From contig VEQI01000001.1 of the NCBI GenBank assembly GCA_018883305.1, positions 1 through 58,411 on the forward strand: a DNA stretch of 58,411 nucleotides. Reading direction: 5' to 3'. Every line of letters begins with the position of its first letter. The stretch's first letter is position 1. Position numbers and translations under genes: made by a program. The notes beneath the pieces were generated by a model, which was given only the letters and a program-made list of their open reading frames with translations, was not told the origin of the DNA and made no database searches. Source of the DNA: Limnohabitans sp. GTDB lineage: Bacteria; Pseudomonadota; Gammaproteobacteria; Burkholderiales; Burkholderiaceae_C. This document shows, piece by piece, positions 42,433 through 50,704 of the stretch.

Positions 42433-42726
42433 ATGAAACGTCTGCCCCTTGCCATCCTCTTCACTGGGTTGCTCATGCTGGCGGGCGCGACGACAGCGGC
42501 TGAGCGCGTGGCCTGCCCCGAAGGACTGAAATGGACCAACGAGGGCTTTTGCAAGGTGGAGCTGGACAGCAAAATGAACACCTGTCCGCAACGCAGCAAA
42601 ATGGCCAAGCCCCGCGTGACCGGCCCTCTCATTTGCCGCGCCAATGGTGACTGCCCCGATGGCACCAGTCCCAACAGTGACGGCTACTGTGTGCCTCCCA
42701 AAGAGCCCAAAAAGAAAAAGGGTTGA
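42433..42726 (+). CDS. small Cys-rich exported protein with two repeated 13-residue loops
   Basis: 97 residues with a signal peptide ending near TTAAERVA. The mature part has six Cys (28, 40, 51, 68, 74, 86). Two stretches, residues 28-40 and 74-86, have the same plan: CPxG, six residues or so, then G-aromatic-C at the 13th position. This suggests disulfide-held loops. The C terminus is a Lys run. It follows the globin-like gene by 9 bases and is probably co-transcribed. No family recognised. Confidence 0.8.
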   Translation: MKRLPLAILFTGLLMLAGATTAAERVACPEGLKWTNEGFCKVELDSKMNTCPQRSKMAKPRVTGPLICRANGDCPDGTSPNSDGYCVPPKEPKKKKG

Positions 42727-42733
42727 GCGGGTA

Positions 42734-43576
42734 TTACAGCCGTTCGGCGTGAATGAGGGCCCCGCCCAGAACGCCGACCTGGTACAGCCCCACGAAGTGC
42801 GCATAGGCCTGGTCGTAGCGCTCATAGTGCTCACGCCCCAAACGTTCCACCGTTTGGGCCTGGAGTGACTGATACATGGCATGACGCTCACGCAGAATGC
42901 GCGTCCACTCTTCGCTCAAGTCCAGCACATGCACCATCCGCATGCCATGGGTCTGCAGCCAGCCGGCGTAGTCATCCACCGAAGCAATCTCGGAAAAGCG
43001 CATGCCGTCAAACAAGCGGCGCGCGTCCTCTTGCGGGAGCGTCTGGCGGCGCAGAATGTCCGAGAACACCAGACGTCCGCCGGGCCGCAGCACTCGCGCG
43101 CACTCACTCACCAGTTGTGCCTTGTGGGGAATGTGTGCAAATGCCTCCTGGCCGATGGCCAGTGTGAAGCTGGCTGCCTTGAACGGCATGGCCAGCGCGT
43201 TGCCCTCCACAAACTGCACGCGGTCTGACAGACCGGCCACCGCCGTCAGTTCCGTGGCGCCTTGCACCCTGCTGCGGGTCAGATCCAGACCCGTGACGCG
43301 GCAACCGGTTTTCCAGGCCAGGTAACGCGCCGGCCCACCCATGCCACTGCACACGTCCAGCACTTCGTCCTGAGCCTGCACCCCGGCTTGCGCCATCAGG
43401 CGATCCACCGCCGCCGTACCCCCGTAGTGGTCCTGGTCGTGGTGTTGCAGCACCTCCTCGGTGATCTCCTGGGGCGTCACCCCACGAGCGGCCACAGCAG
43501 CCAGGATCTGCTGCGCGCTGATGGGATGGAAATCGTAAAAGTGTTCGACGGCTTGCAGGCGTGGATCAGGGTTCAT
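42734..43576 (-). CDS. class I SAM-dependent methyltransferase
   Basis: 280 residues from ATG 43576 (MNPDPRLQAVEHFYDFH); longer starts do not add domain residues. Motif I reads LDVCSGMGGPARYLA, followed by GLDLTRSRV and the motif IV-like NALAMPFKAASFTLAIGQEAFAHIP. The HYGGTAAVDRL segment before motif I is typical of small-molecule N- or C-methyltransferases of the glycine/sarcosine and tocopherol type. A small-molecule acceptor is likely; it cannot be named. Convergent with the Cys-rich gene at 7 bases distance. Confidence 0.88.
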   Translation of the reverse strand: MNPDPRLQAVEHFYDFHPISAQQILAAVAARGVTPQEITEEVLQHHDQDHYGGTAAVDRLMAQAGVQAQDEVLDVCSGMGGPARYLAWKTGCRVTGLDLTRSRVQGATELTAVAGLSDRVQFVEGNALAMPFKAASFTLAIGQEAFAHIPHKAQLVSECARVLRPGGRLVFSDILRRQTLPQEDARRLFDGMRFSEIASVDDYAGWLQTHGMRMVHVLDLSEEWTRILRERHAMYQSLQAQTVERLGREHYERYDQAYAHFVGLYQVGVLGGALIHAERL

Positions 43577-43710
43577 GATGGGCAGGGTAACTACATCAAG
43601 AAACGTTGAACTTTCCAAGGAAAGTCCATCGCGCGACAACGGACATGGCCAGCATACTCGAGTTCACCACGCTGGCGCCGTCTCGCAGGCGCCAGGACCG
43701 TGCACCCCTC

Positions 43711-45486
43711 TCAGCCCCGAAGACGCGACTCCATCACGGCCATGACCTGCTGAAAACTCACCGGCTTGTGCAACACCGAAATATGGAGCTGTGCAAAATG
43801 GGTGATGTGCGAAGGCGAGGTGTCCGCCGTGACAATCAGCGCCGGGATTTCCTGATTGAACGCTTCACGCAGTTGGCGGATCATCTCGACACCGGTGGTG
43901 TTACGCAGCCGATAGTCACTGATGATGAAATCGATTGACCCGGCATCAAAGGCCGCCAGTTGCGCCTCCAGGGCCTGTGGCTCCTCCTCCACCACCATCA
44001 CTCTGGCGCCGCGGGCTGCCAGCGCGTGGCGGTAGGCCGCCAAAATAGCTTGGTCATCCTCGATGACAGCAATGATTTTGCCGCTGATAGACACCGCTTC
44101 TTGCCCCCCAGGCGTCGCACGGGCCTGCGTCAACTCGCCATCGGCCGCACCCAGCAACGGGTAGCGCGTCACCACGGTGAACGTGGTGCCTTGTCCCGGG
44201 ACGGATGCTGTTTGAATATCGGCCCCGATCAACTTGCACAAACGCCAGACGATGGACAGACCCAGACCCAGGCCATCATGAGAACCGCGCGTTTGATCCA
44301 CCCGGTAGAACTCTTCAAAGATGCGTTGCTGGTCTTGTTCGGAAATGCCGCAGCCGGTGTCAGCAACCCGTACGGCCAGGCATCCTTGTCGATCCTCGAA
44401 GGTCACGGACACCTGACCGCTGTCGGTGTAGTGAATGGCGTTGTCCATGAGATTGAGCAGAATCTGGCGCAACAATTTCTCATCGCCCAGCACAGAGCCG
44501 TGCATGCCCGACATGTGCAGCTGCAACTGCTTGTTGTTCGCCAGGGGCTTGGCAATTTCCCGCAGGGACGTGCTCAATGTTTCAACGGAAAAGGCGTGAT
44601 TCTCTGGTTCATAGCTGTGGCTGTCGAGTTTGCTGATGTTGAGCAAGGCCTCGAACATTTCATTCAATGTCACCACACTGTTCTTGACCTTCTGGATGGT
44701 GGCACGTTCACTGCAAGGAATGGCCTCCAGATTCAGCGAGTCCAAGTACATGTTCACGGCATACATGGGCTGACGCAGGTCATGACTGGCCGACGCAATG
44801 AAATTGGATTTGGCCACGTTGGCAGCAATGGACTCGTCACGCTCGGCCGCCAACTCCTTGAACAATTTTTCGTTGCGCAGTCGCAGACGCACCGAGTCTT
44901 CAAAGGTCTGCGAAAAATTGCGTGAGATCTTCACGACATAGATGAACAGAATGGAAATGCCGATGGAAAAGGGCCACGGGAAAATTTCTCGTGGCCAGAA
45001 AGCGGTCGAGATGGCTGGCACCATGATGGGAATGGTGAAGCTGTAAAACGTCGGCCAGTGCACGCAATAGCCAAACATGCTGTTGAACATGCCGCCAGCT
45101 GTGACGTACAGATAAATCATGCGGTTGACCGTGGTCAGGTCAGGCACCAGCAAGATCCAACCCAGGCCCCAGCCCAGCCCGATCAGCCCCACGCCCAGGG
45201 TCACCACCTTCAGATTTTTCTGGGGATCGGTGATCTTGTCCTCTTCGTGTTCCAGCCTGGCCGTTGTCCAGGTGCGAATCACGGTGGCCGCCACCATGTA
45301 CGTCAGCCACAGTGCCAGCTTGAGCGGGTCGGCGTCATCGTAGAACAACAACAGCGCAAACAAGGGCGCGAAGATGTTCGCCACCGTCACGGAGCGAGCG
45401 GTACGAACGATGTAGGCTGACTTGAGGATCGCCACCTGCCGCTGGCTGGCCTGGTCAAATTCTGTCAGTGTCAAGTTGTCACGCAT
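43711..45486 (-). CDS. hybrid sensor histidine kinase with C-terminal receiver domain
   Basis: 591 residues from ATG 45486. About six membrane spans in residues 32-188 form the sensor, with short loops. The dimerisation domain holds the phospho-acceptor His235 in SASHDLRQP, the ATPase domain has NLMDNAIHYTDSG, DTGCGIS and DGLGLGLSIV. The C-terminal receiver domain has Asp524 in IISDYRL and Lys574. No response regulator with a DNA-binding domain lies beside it, so the partner is encoded elsewhere. The membrane-span sensor might detect a lipid, ion or redox state. It has no obvious tie to the flanking catabolic clusters. Confidence 0.92.
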   Translation of the reverse strand: MRDNLTLTEFDQASQRQVAILKSAYIVRTARSVTVANIFAPLFALLLFYDDADPLKLALWLTYMVAATVIRTWTTARLEHEEDKITDPQKNLKVVTLGVGLIGLGWGLGWILLVPDLTTVNRMIYLYVTAGGMFNSMFGYCVHWPTFYSFTIPIMVPAISTAFWPREIFPWPFSIGISILFIYVVKISRNFSQTFEDSVRLRLRNEKLFKELAAERDESIAANVAKSNFIASASHDLRQPMYAVNMYLDSLNLEAIPCSERATIQKVKNSVVTLNEMFEALLNISKLDSHSYEPENHAFSVETLSTSLREIAKPLANNKQLQLHMSGMHGSVLGDEKLLRQILLNLMDNAIHYTDSGQVSVTFEDRQGCLAVRVADTGCGISEQDQQRIFEEFYRVDQTRGSHDGLGLGLSIVWRLCKLIGADIQTASVPGQGTTFTVVTRYPLLGAADGELTQARATPGGQEAVSISGKIIAVIEDDQAILAAYRHALAARGARVMVVEEEPQALEAQLAAFDAGSIDFIISDYRLRNTTGVEMIRQLREAFNQEIPALIVTADTSPSHITHFAQLHISVLHKPVSFQQVMAVMESRLRG

Positions 45487-45568
45487 GGGCGGGGACTGTG
45501 GTTGGCAATCGCGCCATCGTATCCGCCCATGGGCCGGGGGATTGAACAAACACCCCGAGCCAGAAGGA

Positions 45569-45763
45569 TCAATCCGTACTGGCGGCTGACGCGTCTTGCA
45601 AGGAGGCTTCCGTCCCCTCGCCCCAGCGGAAGATGGGCAAATCCCCGGCCGGGGTTTTCATGGACACAACATGCTTGGTCGTTGGCTCCAGCATCCACAC
45701 GGCAGACGCCCCCACGGACATCAAGGACAACCCCGCCACGGCAATCAGGACAGACGATTTCAT
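45569..45763 (-). CDS. small membrane-anchored or exported protein
   Basis: 64 residues from ATG 45763, which has an AAAGGG site; a longer start at 45793 adds ten residues. The N-terminal hydrophobic stretch SSVLIAVAGLSLMSVGASAVWML is a signal or anchor, followed by a short polar tail with DLPIFRWGEG. It precedes the sensor kinase on the same strand with 82 bases between. No family recognised; it could be a kinase accessory protein. Confidence 0.6.
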   Translation of the reverse strand: MKSSVLIAVAGLSLMSVGASAVWMLEPTTKHVVSMKTPAGDLPIFRWGEGTEASLQDASAASTD

Positions 45764-45895
45764 AAAACCCTTTCGGACGGGAATCGTAGACAAGTTACTT
45801 GATAATGCCCATCACAAATTTCGTCTAGAACCAAGGGCACAACCGTCCTGTCCTACCGCCCAAGAACGATATCGCCCTGATAAACACCCACCACC

Positions 45896-46876
45896 ATGAC
45901 TCCCAGCGTCCTGATCACCTCCTCACACTGGGCTGAACCTGCCCAACACATTTTGCGTAATGCCGGACTGGACTTGGTCTTCATGGACGATCCGGTGGAT
46001 GAAGCTGCGCTTGTCCAAGCCTACCGCGCCCGACCCTATGTGGCCACGGTACTGCGCGGCAACCGACCGTTCACCGAACAGGTGCTGGCGGCCGCGTCGC
46101 CCGCCCTCCAGGTTCTGGCCAAGAATGGCGCGGGCATTGACGGTGTGGACATCCCTGCCGCCACCGCGCGCGGCATTCAGGTACTGGTCGCCGCGGCCGC
46201 CAATGCCGATGCCGTGGCCGAGCACGCACTGGCCATGATGCTCTCTCTGGTGCGTCAACTCGGCCCGCTGGATGCCCAGATGCGCCGGGGTCAATGGCCC
46301 GCCAGCACTTTCATGGGTACGGACTTTCGCGACAGCACCGTGGGCATTGTGGGATTTGGCAGCATTGGACGACGCACGGCACAACTGTGCGCGGCCCTGG
46401 GTGCTCGCGTGCTGGTGTATCGCCGTGCGGACAGCGCGCCAGTGGGCGAGCATGAAACGGAACATGACTTTCAGCGATTTCTGTCTCGGCTGGACATCCT
46501 GAGTCTGCATTGCCCGTTGAATGCCAAGACCCGCGGCTTGATCGGTGCGCGGGAACTGGCGCTCCTCAAGCCCTCGGCCCTGTTGATCAACACGGCGCGT
46601 GGCCCCGTGGTCGACGAGGCAGCGCTGATCGACGCGCTGCAGCAGGGTCGCTTGCGCGGTGCCGGCCTGGACACCTTTGACATCGAGCCCTTGCCTGCGC
46701 ATCACCCCCTGACGCAGCTACCCACCGTGCTGCTGTCTCCGCATGTGGCAGGCGTGACCCAGCAAGCAGCCACGCGGGTGGCCACCATCACGGCAGAAAA
46801 CATCGTGGGTGCGCTGTCTGGTCAACCCCCCGTGCCAGGACGCCTCATCAATCCCGAGGTGCTGAGCACCCCTTGA
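45896..46876 (+). CDS. D-2-hydroxyacid dehydrogenase
   Basis: 326 residues. The substrate part has AKNGAGIDGVDIPAATARGI; the NAD motif is GFGSIG, with catalytic Arg in INTARGPVVDEA, Glu in FDIEPLP and His in SPHVAG. The fold corresponds to the SerA-like group. It is followed after 56 bases by an FAD-dependent dehydrogenase of 2-hydroxyacids, so the two may work on the same hydroxy/keto acid with NAD and flavin as alternative acceptors. It diverges from the small-protein/sensor-kinase genes. Confidence 0.9.
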   Translation: MTPSVLITSSHWAEPAQHILRNAGLDLVFMDDPVDEAALVQAYRARPYVATVLRGNRPFTEQVLAAASPALQVLAKNGAGIDGVDIPAATARGIQVLVAAAANADAVAEHALAMMLSLVRQLGPLDAQMRRGQWPASTFMGTDFRDSTVGIVGFGSIGRRTAQLCAALGARVLVYRRADSAPVGEHETEHDFQRFLSRLDILSLHCPLNAKTRGLIGARELALLKPSALLINTARGPVVDEAALIDALQQGRLRGAGLDTFDIEPLPAHHPLTQLPTVLLSPHVAGVTQQAATRVATITAENIVGALSGQPPVPGRLINPEVLSTP

Positions 46877-46932
46877 AACCTGATGCGCCGTGACAGTGCC
46901 CCTTCCTGCGTTCTATTGAAGAAAGTGTTGCC

Positions 46933-48384
46933 GTGAATCCCTCTTCTTCGCATGCCGAACTGCTGGCCACGCTGCGCCAGCACCTGGGTGAATCCCATGT
47001 GCTGACCCTGGCGCAAGAGGTGGCCCCCTTTGTCGAAGACTGGCGTGGCCGCTATCGCGGCGAAGTGGTGGCCGTGGTGCAACCCGCCTCCACCGCAGAG
47101 GTCGCCGCAGTGGTGAAGGCCTGTGCCCAGGCCGGCGTGAAAGTCGTGCCCCAAGGCGGTCACACCAGCATGGTGGGCGGCGCCACCCCCGTGGGCGCGC
47201 GACTCAGCGAGGGCAGCGCCCCGGTGGTGCTGAGCCTGCGTCGCATGAGCCGCATTCGCGAGATCGACACCATCGGCAACACCCTGGTGGCCGAGGCCGG
47301 CTGTGTTTTGCAAACCTTGCAAGAAGCTGCGCAAGCCCACGGCCGGCTGTATGGCGTCACGTTTGGTGCGCAGGGTTCGTGTCAAATCGGGGGCAACGTC
47401 TCCACCAATGCAGGCGGCACGGGTGTGCTGAAGTACGGCAACACGCGCGAGCAGGTGCTGGGCCTGGAAGTGGTGCTGCCCGATGGTCGCATCTGGAATG
47501 GTTTGCGCACGTTGCGCAAGGACAATGCCGGGTACAACCTGAAACACCTGTTCATTGGTGGCGAAGGCACCCTGGGCATTGTCACGGCGGTTGCCCTTCG
47601 ATTGCACCCGCAGCCCGCCGTCACCACCACGGCATGGCTCACCCTGGACGATGTGTCACAGGCGCTTAATTGCCTGGCCACCCTGCAATCCATCGCGGGC
47701 GACCGCATCGCTGGCTTTGAACTGCTCAACCGGGCGCAGTTGCAGGCCGTGCTGGCCACCTTCCCCGATATTCGCTTGCCCACCGATCCCGATGCCCCTT
47801 ACGCGGTGCTGGTGGAGTTGTCCGACACCTACGCCAAGGCCAATCTTCAGGGGCTGCTGGAGGACGCCTTGTCCCAGCTGTCAGAGCAGGGCTTGTTGCG
47901 AGATGCCGCGCTGGCCGCCAGTGACACCCAGCGCGCGGCGTTCTGGCACATTCGCCACAGCATCTCGGAAGCCAACCGCAAGTCTGGCATGGGCCTGTCG
48001 ACGGACGTGGCTGTGCCGGTCAAGTCGCTGGCGATGTTCATCAATGAGGCCAGCCGTGCGGTGCAAGCCCGCTGGCCGGAACTTGACATCGTGCTGGTGT
48101 CGCACATGGGCGATGGCAATGTGCACTTCATACCGCGTTTTTCTTTCGAGCAGTGGGCGCGCATTCCCAACCAGGCCGAGGTGGCCGATGCCGTTCGCGC
48201 CACAGTGCATGATGTGGCGGTCGCGCTGGGTGGCACGTTCAGCGCCGAGCATGGCGTGGGACATGTGCTGGTGGACGAGCTGGCTCGACTGCGGCCTCCG
48301 CTGGAGCTGGAGCTCATGCACCGCGTGCGCCAGGCACTGGACCCGCAAGCCCTGATGAACCCGAACAAGTTGCTGGCCCATTAA
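46933..48384 (+). CDS. FAD-linked D-2-hydroxyacid dehydrogenase (GlcD/D-2-hydroxyglutarate dehydrogenase-like)
   Basis: 483 residues from a GTG start. The PCMH-type FAD domain has PQGGHTSMVGGATP, the GSCQIGGNVSTNAGGTGVLKYG segment and GGEGTLGIVTA. The C-terminal cap ends with HMGDGNVHF, AEHGVGHVLVDE and a final MNPNKLL, all typical of the GlcD/D2HGDH/LDHD group. It oxidises a D-2-hydroxyacid to the ketoacid and passes electrons to ETF or a quinone. It pairs with the NAD-dependent enzyme upstream. The substrate could be D-lactate, glycolate or D-2-hydroxyglutarate. Confidence 0.92.
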   Translation: MNPSSSHAELLATLRQHLGESHVLTLAQEVAPFVEDWRGRYRGEVVAVVQPASTAEVAAVVKACAQAGVKVVPQGGHTSMVGGATPVGARLSEGSAPVVLSLRRMSRIREIDTIGNTLVAEAGCVLQTLQEAAQAHGRLYGVTFGAQGSCQIGGNVSTNAGGTGVLKYGNTREQVLGLEVVLPDGRIWNGLRTLRKDNAGYNLKHLFIGGEGTLGIVTAVALRLHPQPAVTTTAWLTLDDVSQALNCLATLQSIAGDRIAGFELLNRAQLQAVLATFPDIRLPTDPDAPYAVLVELSDTYAKANLQGLLEDALSQLSEQGLLRDAALAASDTQRAAFWHIRHSISEANRKSGMGLSTDVAVPVKSLAMFINEASRAVQARWPELDIVLVSHMGDGNVHFIPRFSFEQWARIPNQAEVADAVRATVHDVAVALGGTFSAEHGVGHVLVDELARLRPPLELELMHRVRQALDPQALMNPNKLLAH

Positions 48385-48428
48385 GCCCCCCTCACGGGTC
48401 GTTGACACGTTCTTCCTCAACCTTGTCT

Positions 48429-48446
48429 GGATGACCCCCGTCATCC
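48429..48446. terminator. weak hairpin between convergent genes
   Basis: GGATGAC and GTCATCC pair perfectly across a CCCC loop in the 71-base gap between convergent genes. There is no T-run after it on either strand, so a rho-independent terminator is only weakly supported. Confidence 0.3.
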
Positions 48447-48455
48447 CCAAGTGCG

Positions 48456-49298
48456 TCAAGTCGTGCTGTGTCGCCGCATGAAGTCGGTGAACACCGTGGT
48501 CAAAGTCGGAAAGTGCGCTTTCCACTGGGGGAAAGGAATCAGGTCCACGTCTTCGTCCTGGATGGGTAACTGAAAGAGCTCAGCCCCGGGAATCAACGCC
48601 GCAGCCGCCAGTCCACCCTCGCTGTCGTGGGTTCGGTCATTGCCAGGCACCACCAGCGTGGGCACCTGATAGGCGCGGAGCTCGCTTTCTGGCACCCCCA
48701 TCACGGGCCCGACCGGACCACTGGTGAAGTTGGCCAGCCAACGCCCCATCACCGCCATGTAATCACGCGGGTCCATGGCCATCAGGCGCGCGCGGCTGGC
48801 TGGATTGAGCGCCAACCGCTCTCGGTAGGGTTCGGTCTCGCAGACAGCGGCCATGCCGCCGGCGTGCGCAGCCTTGATGTATTGCCCGTAGTAGTTGTTG
48901 GGCAGACGCCCGGCGGCGAAGGCACCACCAGTCACGCGCATGAGCAATAGCCCGGACACGAAGGACGGATGACGGCGATAAACGGTCATGGCCAAGCGTG
49001 CGCCAGCCGAGGACCCCCCCAGAAAGGCCTGCGTCGCCCCGTAGTGCTGCAACAAGGCCCGCAGGTCATCGGCCCAGATGTCCTCTTCGCTGTCATCGCC
49101 GGCAATGATGATGTCCGAGGCACCCGTGTTACGTCGATCATGCACCAGCACCCGAAAGCCTTGGGCCGCGATGGCTTGTGCCAGTGGCGCCATCTCCAGA
49201 TAGCGATGCCGACCACCCGAGGTGAGCGCCAACCAAGGACCTTGTTCGCCATAGACCTCATGAAAGAGGTTGGCGCCATGAATATTCAAATAAGGCAT
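48456..49298 (-). CDS. alpha/beta hydrolase
   Basis: 280 residues from ATG 49298. The nucleophile elbow is GGSSAGA (Ser in the middle of the sequence), preceded by the HDRRNTGASD motif common in small hydrolases of this fold. The final His is probably in EDVDLIPFPQWKAHFP. It acts on esters, lactones, C-C bonds or haloacids; the exact activity is not visible. It is convergent with the FAD dehydrogenase and divergent from the operon at 49541 over 242 bases, so it might share its promoter region and pathway. No signal peptide. Confidence 0.85.
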   Translation of the reverse strand: MPYLNIHGANLFHEVYGEQGPWLALTSGGRHRYLEMAPLAQAIAAQGFRVLVHDRRNTGASDIIIAGDDSEEDIWADDLRALLQHYGATQAFLGGSSAGARLAMTVYRRHPSFVSGLLLMRVTGGAFAAGRLPNNYYGQYIKAAHAGGMAAVCETEPYRERLALNPASRARLMAMDPRDYMAVMGRWLANFTSGPVGPVMGVPESELRAYQVPTLVVPGNDRTHDSEGGLAAAALIPGAELFQLPIQDEDVDLIPFPQWKAHFPTLTTVFTDFMRRHSTT

Positions 49299-49540
49299 GA
49301 TGTCTCTTGCAGTGCGGCCCCGTGCCAGCGGACATCGCTGAACGGACCCAACGCAGCACGCGACCCTACCCAAAAGGTGAGTCGCTCGCAAGCCTGTCTA
49401 CCCTAGCGTCCTGAGCCACACGTGACAGATCGAGCTGAAATCAATTCCTACTGTTTCTCTCGTGCTTGTTCGGGCCCTTGATTTCACCTACAGTCGCTCG
49501 TCGGTTTTGTGCACAGTTTGTTTGATCTGGATACACCCTC

Positions 49541-50695
49541 ATGAGACTCGGTTATTTCACCATGCCGGTTCACCCGGCTTCCCGCAACCCCACAGACACC
49601 CTGCGGGAAGATCGCGAGATCATCATCCTCGCGGATCAGCTCGGCTATTACGACGCCTTTGTCGGCGAACACCTGACCGACCTGGTGGAAAACATCACCA
49701 GCAGCATGATGTTCCAGGCCACCCTGATTCACTCCACGAAAAACATCAAGCTGGGCACGGGCACCACCAATCTGTCGCACCTGCATCCGGTGCTGGTGGC
49801 ATGTCACGCCGCCATGTTCGACCACATTGCGCAGGGGCGCTTCATTCTGGGCGTGAGCCCGGGCGCCTTGCCCTCGGACGCCGAAGCCTTGGGTATCTTC
49901 CATGAAGACCGCAACAAGATGTTTGCCGAGTCCATCGACGTCATTCTCAAGATCTGGGAATCCAAGGCCCCGTTTGACATCGACTTGCCCGACAACCGTT
50001 TCAAGGTGTCGACCAAGCTCACCTATGACGAGGTGACCAACACCGGCATGATGTACAAGCCTTATCAAAACCCGCGACCCGAAATCGTGGGGACGGTGGT
50101 GGCGCCTTTCTCCAAGGGGGTGATCGCCATGGGCGAGAAGGACTTCCATCCGCTGTCGGCCAACTTCCTCTACGACAAGTGGATCAAGTCGCATTGGGAC
50201 AACTATGTCCAGGGCAAGGCAAATGTAGGCCAAAAGGCCTGTCCGGCCGACTGGCGTGTGGCTCGCACCATCATGGTTCATGACGATGACAAAGTGGCCA
50301 AGCACTACGGGCGAGACTCCGAACAAAGTCCCTACCGCTTTTACTACCGCAACCTGTACCACAAGCTGCGCAAGGGCAAACGAGATGCGGTGTTCAGCAT
50401 GGACGGGAAGACGCCCGAGAACCCGGTGCCGCTGGACGAAATTCTGGACAACCTGGTGATTGCCGGCGGTGTCAACGAGGTGGTGGACCGCATCCTGGCG
50501 CTGCACGAGAAGATTGGCGACTTTGGCGAGTTGGTGTACGCCGGTCTGGATTGGGCTGACCCCGTGCTGGCGCGTCGCTCGATGGTGTTGATGGCGGAGG
50601 AAGTGATGCCTCGCGTCAACAAGGCCCTGGGCCACACTCGCCTGGACCGCTGTGGCGCATGCCAAAGCGGCGCACAACCCCTTTGCAAATCCTGA
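49541..50695 (+). CDS. LLM-class flavin-dependent oxidoreductase (luciferase-like monooxygenase)
   Basis: 384 residues. It starts MRLGYFTMPVHP, followed by DAFVGEHLTD and LGTGTTNLSHLHPVLVACHAAMFDHIAQGRFILGVSPG, the family core with flavin contacts. Such enzymes use FMNH2 from a separate reductase and O2 to oxidise ring or nitrogen/sulfur compounds. It heads a tight five-gene operon to 54672 (gaps 9, 8, overlap 8, gap 23), with amidohydrolase, racemase-like, Ldh-family and receptor genes. It probably performs the first oxidation. The 242-base upstream gap shows no clear promoter that I can name. Confidence 0.9.
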   Translation: MRLGYFTMPVHPASRNPTDTLREDREIIILADQLGYYDAFVGEHLTDLVENITSSMMFQATLIHSTKNIKLGTGTTNLSHLHPVLVACHAAMFDHIAQGRFILGVSPGALPSDAEALGIFHEDRNKMFAESIDVILKIWESKAPFDIDLPDNRFKVSTKLTYDEVTNTGMMYKPYQNPRPEIVGTVVAPFSKGVIAMGEKDFHPLSANFLYDKWIKSHWDNYVQGKANVGQKACPADWRVARTIMVHDDDKVAKHYGRDSEQSPYRFYYRNLYHKLRKGKRDAVFSMDGKTPENPVPLDEILDNLVIAGGVNEVVDRILALHEKIGDFGELVYAGLDWADPVLARRSMVLMAEEVMPRVNKALGHTRLDRCGACQSGAQPLCKS

Positions 50696-50704
50696 AGGGC
50701 TTTT

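Noticed and set aside
42734..43576. Idea that the methyltransferase belongs to the Rieske pathway as an O-methyltransferase
   Set aside because: It lies among core-like genes, about 3 kb beyond the last receptor, and its motif set fits small N/C-methyltransferases.
48429..48446. Strong rho-independent terminator between convergent genes
   Set aside because: The hairpin is only 7 bp and has no T-run on either strand; kept only as a weak feature.
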